From Alphaproteobacteria bacterium (GTDB taxonomy: Bacteria > Pseudomonadota > Alphaproteobacteria > Rhodospirillales > Rhodospirillaceae), in assembly GCA_003250275.1 (NCBI GenBank), contig QKGW01000475.1, forward strand, positions 1 through 5,697: 5,697 bases of DNA, given 5' to 3'. The notes under the pieces are model-generated. The model saw nothing but the letters and a program-made list of their open reading frames with translations. It searched no databases and was not told the DNA's origin. The translations under genes were made by a program, and so were the position numbers. Within the stretch, counting starts at the first letter, position 1; each line of letters starts with the position of its first letter. Positions 1 through 5,697 of the stretch are shown one piece after another.

Positions 1-46
1 CGGCGCAGCCGTGCGGTAACGAATTCGGAAATCGGGGAATGCGCCG

Positions 47-184
47 TCAGGAGATCGCCGGGCCGCCGAGGACGGCGGCAAAGGCGGATACGCCCCCGAA
101 GTCCGGGGGCGCGCGCCGGACTTCGGGCGAATTGCTCGTCAGCAGGCGGTAAAGCCGGTGCCGGAATTCGCTGATCGTATCCAT
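47..184 (-). CDS. Doubtful 45-aa small ORF downstream of prsR
   Basis: An ATG at 184-182 opens a 45-codon frame ending in TGA at 49-47; the peptide starts MDTISEFRHRLYRLL and ends GGPAIS. It has the same strand as prsR and begins about 60 bases after the prsR stop. Against it: the only purine-rich stretch upstream (GAAGG) sits one base from the ATG, too close for a normal ribosome binding site, and both GC hairpins of this region fall inside the frame. No family is recognised. The N-terminal half could form an amphipathic basic helix, but this may be chance in GC-rich DNA. Treat as unproven. Confidence 0.15.
   Translation of the reverse strand: MDTISEFRHRLYRLLTSNSPEVRRAPPDFGGVSAFAAVLGGPAIS
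62..79. terminator. GC hairpin (7-bp stem), second of a tandem pair after prsR
   Basis: GCCGCCG at 62-68 pairs perfectly with CGGCGGC at 73-79 around a four-base AGGA loop. On the minus strand it follows the larger hairpin at 95-127. No T-run follows on either strand, so if it ends transcription it is not a textbook intrinsic terminator; it could instead protect the 3' end of the prsKR message. Confidence 0.35.
95..127. terminator. Candidate 3' hairpin of the prsK-prsR operon (12-bp stem)
   Basis: CCCGAAGTCCGG at 95-106 is a perfect inverted repeat of CCGGACTTCGGG at 116-127, with a nine-base GC loop. It lies about 115 bases beyond the prsR stop codon on the minus strand. A competing fold pairs 91-98 with 104-111. 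There is no T-tract after the stem on either strand, so termination is inferred from position and stability only. Confidence 0.45.
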
Positions 185-243
185 GCCTTCAGCGTGGCGA
201 AACCACAGAGGAAGTCAAGTGCGGAGGAGCGATCGGGCAGGGC

Positions 244-1609
<1,366 letters not shown>

Positions 1610-1629
<20 letters not shown>

Positions 1630-3745
1630 GTCGGAACTCTTCGCTGGTGGGAGGCGCCGGCGGCGCGGCGCGCAGGATCACGCGCATCGTCGTGCCGTGG
1701 CCGAAATTGCTGTCGACGTCGAGCCGGCCGCCCATTTCGCGCACCGTCTTGAGTGCCTGGAACGCGCCGATGCCGGAGCCGTTGGGCTTGCTCGTGCCGA
1801 GGGGCTGGAACAGGTGGTCGCAGATGAACTGGGGCGTCATTCCGGGGCCGTCGTCGATCACCTCGATGACGCACTCGGACGCGGTGCGCGACATCGTGAT
1901 ACGGATCGAGCCGGTCTCGTCCACCGCTTCGACGGCGTTCTGGATCAGGTGGTCGAGCACGGTGACGATGCCGGTCTCGGTGCCGATCGCGCGGATGTCG
2001 TCGCTGCCCGGAGCGACCGCGAGCCGCGGGAAGGCGTTGCGCCAGCGCTCGACGACGTGGGCGACCACCGGACCCACCGGCACCTCGCGCGGTCCGTCGC
2101 CGCTCTTGTTTTCGGCGCGCGGGTCGGCGGAGAGCTGCGCGAGCATCCCGCGCAGGCGTTCGGCGGCGTTGCCCACCGCTTCGACCATGTCCTTCTGGAA
2201 TTCCGGGTTGTCGCCGTAGCGTTCGGCGTTCTGCCGAAGCAGCTGCATCTGGCCGACGACGTTCTTGATGTCGTGCATGACGAAGGCGAAGCGGCGGTTG
2301 ATGTCGGCGAACTTCTGCGCGTCGACGAGTTCGCGCGAGGCGCGTTCCTCGGCGAGGTAGGAGGCCGCCTGCGCGCCCACGGTCTTGAGCAGGTCGAAGT
2401 CCTCCCAGCCGAGCGACCGGCGGCCGTCGGGCGGTGGCGAGAGGGCGATGAACGCTTCGAGGGTGTGGTTGTGGATCAGCGGCACGACGATCCACGCGAG
2501 GTTGGCGTCGTCGAGCTCGGCAAGCCATTGCGGGATCGCGAGGCCGCCGTAGAAGCCGGGGTCCTCCCGGCACTGGCGGACGTCGACGATCCAGGTGGTG
2601 TCGAGCATGTAGCGCGGCAGGTCGTCCTCGACGCCGAGGATCGGGTGATGGCCTTCGGTGACGTTCATCATCGCCATCGGCACGTAGGCGGAGGTCGGCT
2701 GCTGCAACGCCCAGAGCGTGCCGGAGCGGCAGTCGAGCGCGCCCGCCACCGCCTGCAGGGTGCGCAGATGCAGGTTCTCGCGCGCGTCGCGGTCGCCCAT
2801 CTTGCCGATGAAGTCGAGCCAGACCGCGCGGTAGTCGTACTTGAGGCGGAAGAAGTGCTTGGAGATGAACACCGAAAGCCGCGCGCGCACCGAGGCGGAT
2901 TCGAGCAGCACCACGAGGATCACCAGCGCGGCGACGAGGAAGGCGATCTCGAACGCCGGGCCCCAGCTGCCCGAGTGGAGGCGGAGGAACTCGCCCGCGA
3001 CCGAGGTGGTGACGAGGTAGAAGCCCGAGCCGATCAGCGCCGCCGAATGGAATACCACGGTGCGCGAGAGCGTGACCTCGCCGCGCCAGGCGTTGCCGCC
3101 CACCAGCCCGCCGATGATGAACAGCGCGCCGACCCCGGTCACCCAACCGCGCGCGGTGATGAACAGCGGGTCGATGCGGGTGCTGCCGAGCAGGCTCGCA
3201 TAGAAGAAGAGGTCGTAGACCACCAGGAGGCCGACGCCGAGCGAAATCAGCTGCACCCGGCCGCGGGTGCGTTCGTCGCTGTTGCGCAGCAGGTTTTCGA
3301 GCAGGAGAAGGGTGCCGATCGCCACCGCGATCTGCCAGAAGCCGATCAGCGCGCTCGGGCCGAAACCGGTGCCGATGAGGACGCCGAAGCCGGTGACGGT
3401 GAGCAGCGCGAGAAGGCCCCAGGCGCGCGCACGCCCGCCGTTCTGGAGATTGAGACGCCGCCAGAACCCCGCCGAGGTGCCGAGCGAGACGAAAAAGAAC
3501 ATCAGCCACGCGATCGAGCGGGCGGTTTCGGCGAGCGCGGCCGCGATCCCGGCGACCGGCGCGGAGTGGGCGAGGGCGAGCGCGCCGGACCAGATCGCGG
3601 TCAGCGCGCACGCGACGGCCATCGCCTGCTTGCGCGGCCATGGCAAACGGCTTCGCGCAGCGGCGAAGGTCGCCATCGCGTAAGCGGCGGCACAGATCAG
3701 ATAGCCGAAGATTCGTGCATCGGTCTCGGTCCACGAATCGAACAT
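1610..3745 (-). CDS. prsK: PEP-CTERM system membrane sensor histidine kinase PrsK
   Basis: Partner kinase of PrsR. Starting at ATG 3745-3743 the protein has 711 residues; this start (MFDSWTETD) is chosen because GGGAG lies 7 bases upstream, while the in-frame ATG at 3766, which would add 7 residues, has no ribosome binding site. The first ~285 residues are mostly hydrophobic, with about nine or ten candidate membrane spans broken by basic loops (SRLPWPRK, RRLNLQNGGRAR). A GAF-like cytoplasmic sensor segment follows (about 325-465), then the phospho-acceptor box FAFVMHDIKN with H491, and a HATPase_c domain with N-box HLIQNAVEA (about 599-607), G1 DDGPGM (631-636) and G2 GSGIGA (656-661). This order is the PrsK architecture; the multi-span N-terminus has no obvious periplasmic sensor domain, so the signal may be within the membrane or carried by the GAF domain. 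It is first in the operon with prsR. What it senses cannot be told from the sequence. Confidence 0.94.
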
Positions 3746-3781
3746 TCGCCAACTCCCCGACAGCATCCGGAAAACCGAATC

Positions 3782-3787
3782 ATCATA
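3782..3787 (-). promoter_or_regulatory. Possible -10 element for prsK-prsR
   Basis: Read on the minus strand the bases are TATGAT, one mismatch from TATAAT, about 37 bases before the chosen prsK start. The matching -35 position (GAACTT at 17-bp spacing) does not resemble TTGACA. This is a weak candidate for a sigma-70-type promoter; no GG-N10-GC sigma-54 element was found facing prsK. Confidence 0.2.
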
Positions 3788-3897
3788 CCCTACTATGACG
3801 GCCCAAGTTCGGGCGCGGAGAAGCTTGCCGGCAGGAGTGCCCTGCCATGGCGACAGACTTATCCTAGTCTAGATTTGTAGCCCCCATTTGACGACGA

Positions 3898-3938
3898 GAG
3901 ATTGCACGAAATCTCCTCGAGGACAGTGTCGAAACGAC
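3898..3938. repeat. Cluster of three short palindromes (possible regulator sites)
   Basis: Within 41 bases there are GAGATT (3898-3903) paired with AATCTC (3910-3915) across six bases, the perfect palindrome TCCTCGAGGA (3914-3923), and GTCG-AAA-CGAC (3928-3938). It sits about 150 bases upstream of prsK and 250 bases upstream of the rightward sigma-54 promoter, so it could be an operator or distant enhancer for either. No known motif is recognised. Confidence 0.3.
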
Positions 3939-4167
3939 GTTTGAATGGAACCCTTTAGGCCGGCAAGCGAACGCCTTACACCTAGGCACGCGACCCTTGG
4001 GATGCAATGACCTGCACACCGAAGCCGGGCGTTCGCGGGTAGGTCCGGGTTCTGATTAAAAACAAGCCACCCTGATGGCCCCCTGTGCAATCGCCGCCGC
4101 CGCGCCGCGTCACGGACGCCGGGTGGGGAAACCGGAATTCCTTGCAACGAATTAAAATAATACAAGA

Positions 4168-4174
4168 AATCAGC
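4168..4174 (+). promoter_or_regulatory. AATCAGC block, partial IHF-like site upstream of sigma-54 promoter
   Basis: AATCAGC matches the first half (WATCAR) of the IHF consensus, but the TTR at the far end is ACG here. It lies at the end of an A/T-rich tract (4148-4172) and its ATCAGC is 19 bp before the TGG of the sigma-54 promoter. The second sigma-54 promoter of this window has ATCAGC 18 bp before its TGG. Shared position makes a DNA-bending or other common site plausible; IHF itself is less well supported here than at 4984. Confidence 0.3.
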
Positions 4175-4187
4175 GAAACGCCAGTCG

Positions 4188-4203
4188 TGGCACATGATTT
4201 GCT
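4188..4203 (+). promoter_or_regulatory. Sigma-54 (-24/-12) promoter of the small sorting-tail gene
   Basis: TGGCACATGATTTGCT matches TGGCACGN4TTGCW at all defined bases but one (A for the last G of the -24 block), with the required GG (4189-4190), ten bases, GC (4201-4202). Predicted transcription start is near 4214, giving an 83-base leader. The promoter requires an enhancer-binding activator; PrsR, encoded 2.5 kb to the left and of that class, is the obvious candidate. Confidence 0.85.
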
Positions 4204-4213
4204 GCGGAAATGG

Positions 4214-4247
4214 CGGTTCCTGGTCGGACCAACGTCCCCGGGAACCG
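4214..4247 (+). promoter_or_regulatory. 5' leader stem-loop of the small sorting-tail mRNA
   Basis: CGGTTCC (4214-4220) pairs perfectly with GGAACCG (4241-4247), and an inner stem TGGT/ACCA (4221-4224 with 4228-4231) can form within the loop. The outer stem begins at the predicted transcription start, so the message would have a base-paired 5' end. The ribosome binding site at 4285-4288 is outside the hairpin, so mRNA protection is more likely than translational blocking. Confidence 0.4.
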
Positions 4248-4296
4248 GGCCCTTCCGAGAGAGTAGGTCGTACCCTGAGAACGTGGAGAAACAGCG

Positions 4297-4677
4297 ATGC
4301 GGAATTCTTCACACTGGAAAGTCCCGGCGTTCGGTCTGGCGGCGATGGCGTTGAGCCTCGTCGCGTCGCCCGACGCCCAGGCGCGCCCCGAGGACCGGGT
4401 CGCGGCCATCGACCCGATCGCCCGCCTGACCCCCGCGGCGGCGCCGCAGACCATCGCTCCGGACGCGACTCCGGGCGTGGCCCTGCCGCGCCGCCAAAGC
4501 GGTCTCGCAGCCCCCGTTCAGGTGGCGCGGGTCAACGCAACGCGCAGCGACGCCGCACTCGACGTCGACGTCACGCGCATCGAGGCGCCGGTTCCCGGCG
4601 CACTCGCCCTGTTCGCCTCCGGACTGCTCATCCTCGCGGTGGCGAACCTGCGACGCCCGCGCCGCGCACGGGCCTGA
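4297..4677 (+). CDS. Small exported protein with PEP-CTERM-like (APVPGA) sorting tail
   Basis: A 126-residue protein started by ATG 8 bases after GGAG (4285-4288). It has a signal peptide: basic start, hydrophobic core to about residue 24, cleavage likely after A29 (AQA). The mature middle (30-96) is rich in Ala, Pro, Asp and Arg, has no Cys and no domain I recognise, and looks disordered. The tail is a sorting signal: P98-x-P100, a hydrophobic span (101-117, ALALFASGLLILAVAN) and a basic end RRPRRARA. It aligns without gaps to the tail of the 5071-5685 protein from PxP to the first Arg, but lacks the usual second-Pro-then-Ala wording (PGA in place of PAA). An exosortase should cut or anchor it at the inner membrane. 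Its sigma-54 promoter and the prsKR neighbours support membership of the PEP-CTERM regulon. The function of the mature segment is unknown; with only about 67 residues it may be a processed peptide, a decoy or a remnant. Confidence 0.8.
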   Translation: MRNSSHWKVPAFGLAAMALSLVASPDAQARPEDRVAAIDPIARLTPAAAPQTIAPDATPGVALPRRQSGLAAPVQVARVNATRSDAALDVDVTRIEAPVPGALALFASGLLILAVANLRRPRRARA

Positions 4678-4686
4678 TCCGCGCTG

Positions 4687-4716
4687 GGGCGCCCGGCGGG
4701 ATTCCGCCGGGCGCCC
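4687..4716 (+). terminator. 13-bp GC hairpin after the small sorting-tail gene
   Basis: GGGCGCCCGGCGG (4687-4699) is perfectly complementary to CCGCCGGGCGCCC (4704-4716) with loop GATT, ten bases after the stop codon. The position is right for a terminator and the stem is extremely stable. There is no immediate T-run (the nearest TTTT is at 4733-4736), so it may be a weak or Rho-assisted terminator and a 3' end protector. Confidence 0.7.
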
Positions 4717-4834
4717 TCGACCCTCTCCGCCATTTTCGGCTTCCAGCACCCCCGCGCCGGTCGGGCCGGGTGAGCGCGCGCGGCCGCGGAAACCGCGTCC
4801 TTCGGGATTTCTTTACAAGCCTGCCCGAGTCGGA

Positions 4835-4854
4835 TTCCGCCGTCTTTCCGCCGT
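4835..4854. repeat. TTCCGCCGT direct repeat, 11-bp period
   Basis: TTCCGCCGT occurs at 4835-4843 and 4846-4854, one helical turn apart. The longer form GGATTCCGCCG at 4832-4842 is also found at 4699-4709, inside the GC hairpin after the previous gene. It lies about 185 to 165 bp upstream of the predicted start at 5029. Tandem sites on one face of the helix could bind an activator, but simple GC-rich repetition is equally possible. Confidence 0.25.
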
Positions 4855-4902
4855 GGCGCGCCGGATCGGCGAAAAAGCGCAGTTTTCCGCGGGTTTCCTG
4901 GA

Positions 4903-4929
4903 ATATGCAAATGCGAGGCGGTTGCATAT
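4903..4929. promoter_or_regulatory. Inverted repeat, candidate PrsR enhancer site
   Basis: ATATGCAA (4903-4910) and TTGCATAT (4922-4929) form a perfect 8-bp inverted repeat with an 11-bp spacer; the half-site centres are 19 bp apart, close to two helical turns. The dyad centre is at 4916, about 113 bp before the predicted start, the usual range for sigma-54 activators. PrsR has a Fis-type HTH and would bind a dyad as a dimer. No identical dyad is present at the other promoter, though ATGCAA recurs at 4002-4007. Confidence 0.45.
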
Positions 4930-4983
4930 CGGGTGTCGGAAATTTTTACAGATGACCTCCAGGCCAGAAGAAAAATACATTAA

Positions 4984-4996
4984 TATCAGCATGTTA
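4984..4996 (+). promoter_or_regulatory. IHF-like site between enhancer candidate and promoter
   Basis: TATCAGCATGTTA fits the IHF consensus WATCARNNNNTTR at every defined base and has an A/T-rich flank (4969-4984). It lies between the inverted repeat at 4903-4929 and the -24 element. IHF bending commonly brings an enhancer-bound activator to sigma-54 polymerase, which is the inferred role here. Confidence 0.5.
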
Positions 4997-5002
4997 TTGA
5001 GA

Positions 5003-5018
5003 TGGCACGATCGTTGCT
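5003..5018 (+). promoter_or_regulatory. Consensus sigma-54 (-24/-12) promoter of the 204-aa PEP-CTERM-type gene
   Basis: TGGCACGATCGTTGCT fits TGGCACGN4TTGCW at every defined base, with GG at 5004-5005, ten bases, and GC at 5016-5017. The predicted transcription start is near 5029, leaving a 42-base leader before the ATG at 5071. It should be silent without a phosphorylated enhancer-binding protein, most likely PrsR. Confidence 0.93.
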
Positions 5019-5070
5019 CATGAGGAGCCAGGTTTCTTGCGAACGGACCAAAAATTTAAGGAGAAACGTG

Positions 5071-5685
5071 ATGAACAAGGTGTTTGCAGCTCTCGCTGCC
5101 CTTCCGTTGGTGGCCGTTCTCGCGGCTCCGGCTCAAGCGATGACGGCTTCCGCGACTTCCGGCATTGTCGATGATCCGAGCGCTGGCTCGCTCCTCGAAG
5201 ACTTCTCCGTCGGCACCGATGCTCTCGGCACCTGGGTGTCCGGCGTCGGCTACGCCACCAGCGATTCCGGTGGGGTGCACGTGCTGCCGATTTCCGTCGG
5301 CACCGGCAACTACGGTTTCATCACCCGCGAGATGAGCGGCTACTCGCTCTTCCTCGACAAGTCGGCGACCTCCCTCGGCCTGCTGTGGGGCACCATCGAC
5401 AGCTACAACACGATCGAGTTCTGGAACGACGGCGGGTTGGTCCAGTCCTTCAGCGGTAGCACCATCGCCGGTCTCGCCGGTGTTTCGGATAACGGTTCGG
5501 CGGTCGCCTACGCCAACTTCAGCGGCGCGGTCTTCGACCAGGTCCGCTTCATCACCACTTCCAACTCGTTCGAATTCGACAACATCCGCGTCGCTCCGAC
5601 GCCGCTTCCGGCCGCTCTCGGCCTGTTCGGTTCGGCGATCGTCGGCATGGGTGCCTTCGGGCTGCGGCGTCGCCGCCAGGCCTGA
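5071..5685 (+). CDS. Exported PEP-CTERM-type (VPLPA variant) surface protein
   Basis: A 204-residue exosortase substrate. The start at 5071 has AAGGAG 7 bases upstream (5058-5063); an in-frame ATG at 5002 is rejected because it lies within the promoter. Residues 1-23 are a signal peptide ending PAQA. The mature domain (about 24-175) is Ser/Gly/Thr-rich, has no Cys and looks all-beta, with LGLLWGTIDSYNTIEFW at 102-118 and VFDQVRFITTSNSFEFDNIRV at about 154-174; this WG-x-x-D-x-YN-x-I-x-F pattern with a closing F(D/E)NI is familiar from other PEP-CTERM surface proteins of unknown function. The tail has TPLPA (177-181), a hydrophobic span (182-198) and RRRRQA. Processing by an exosortase would release or anchor the mature domain in the matrix or outer surface. 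Codon choice is less GC-extreme than in prsK (many GCT, GTT and TCC codons near the start), as expected for a highly expressed gene. Its exact role is unknown; a matrix or floc component is an inference. Confidence 0.9.
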   Translation: MNKVFAALAALPLVAVLAAPAQAMTASATSGIVDDPSAGSLLEDFSVGTDALGTWVSGVGYATSDSGGVHVLPISVGTGNYGFITREMSGYSLFLDKSATSLGLLWGTIDSYNTIEFWNDGGLVQSFSGSTIAGLAGVSDNGSAVAYANFSGAVFDQVRFITTSNSFEFDNIRVAPTPLPAALGLFGSAIVGMGAFGLRRRRQA

Positions 5686-5697
5686 TCCCATCCGCAT

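Larger units (their letters stand above)
3746..4296. other. Divergent intergenic region, prsK / small sorting-tail protein
   Basis: These 551 bases separate the leftward prsK start from the rightward gene at 4297. I see no convincing protein gene; the open frames here lack ribosome binding sites and cross the promoter. The stretch holds a hairpin (GGCAGG 3830-3835 with CCTGCC 3841-3846), a palindrome cluster at 3898-3938, three scattered CTAG tetramers (two of them in CCTAGTCTAG at 3863-3872), an A/T-rich tract at 4148-4172, and the sigma-54 promoter at 4188-4203. No good sigma-54 site faces prsK, so the regulator operon is probably not autoactivated by that route. Confidence 0.7.
4717..5002. 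other. Intergenic upstream regulatory region of the 204-aa protein gene
   Basis: No protein gene is supported. Base composition shifts from GC-rich on the left to A/T-rich from about 4938. The stretch holds a 9-bp tandem repeat (4835-4854), an inverted repeat (4903-4929) at enhancer distance, and an IHF-like site (4984-4996) next to the promoter. This order, enhancer then bend then promoter, is typical of sigma-54 control regions. Confidence 0.6.

Noticed and set aside
39..153. 37-codon plus-strand frame (MRRQEIAGPP...) in the left flank
   Set aside because: No ribosome binding site, low-complexity basic product, and it runs through both GC hairpins.
3746..3766. Earlier ATG for prsK at 3766
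   Set aside because: No ribosome binding site precedes it, whereas the ATG at 3745 has GGGAG at 7 bases.
3863..3990. CTAG tetramers as a mobile-element or attachment-site trace
   Set aside because: No transposase, terminal inverted repeats, target duplication or tRNA gene is visible nearby.
4085..4354. 89-codon plus-strand frame starting with GTG
   Set aside because: It crosses the sigma-54 promoter and overlaps the start of the sorting-tail gene out of frame, with no ribosome binding site.
4002..4961. Shared ATGACCTsCA (4007-4016 and 4952-4961) as an activator motif
   Set aside because: Distances to the two promoters differ greatly (about 180 and 50 bp) and one shared 9-of-10 word is expected by chance in regions this long.
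5002..5070. Upstream in-frame ATG that would add 23 residues to the 204-aa protein
   Set aside because: The ATG overlaps the -24 promoter element and lies before the predicted transcription start; the ATG at 5071 has AAGGAG and starts a normal signal peptide.

Overview
This is a GC-rich proteobacterial chromosome segment, most likely alphaproteobacterial. That placement rests on high GC at third codon positions, AAGGAG-type ribosome binding sites, and a C-terminal sorting tail of the VPLPA type; it is not proven by the window. The segment carries the regulatory arm of a PEP-CTERM/exosortase surface-protein system next to two of its probable target genes.

Layout. Positions 1-243 hold no convincing gene: two GC-rich hairpins lie downstream of the leftward operon, plus one doubtful 45-codon ORF. 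Positions 244-3745, minus strand, are a two-gene operon, prsK (membrane histidine kinase) then prsR (sigma-54-dependent response regulator), whose reading frames overlap by 20 bases. Positions 3746-4296 are a divergent intergenic region with several small palindromes and a near-perfect sigma-54 promoter firing rightward. Positions 4297-4677 encode a very small secreted protein with a C-terminal sorting tail, followed by a long GC hairpin. Positions 4678-5070 form a second regulatory region with an inverted repeat, an IHF-like site and a sigma-54 promoter that matches the consensus at every defined base. Positions 5071-5685 encode a 204-residue exported protein with a TPLPA/hydrophobic/RRRR tail.

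How it fits together. PrsK should sense an unknown signal at the inner membrane and phosphorylate PrsR. PrsR carries a receiver, a GAFTGA-bearing AAA+ domain and a Fis-type HTH, so it can activate only sigma-54 promoters. Both rightward genes have such promoters, with correct GG-N10-GC spacing and a shared ATCAGC block 18-19 bp upstream of the TGG. The two products have signal peptides and sorting tails that align without gaps from PxP to the first Arg. The reading is a compact self-contained circuit: regulator pair, promoter pair, exported substrates. No exosortase, exopolysaccharide or rpoN gene is in the window, so the processing machinery must lie elsewhere. The members belong to known families; what looks least described is the cis-regulatory architecture and the minimal 126-residue substrate.
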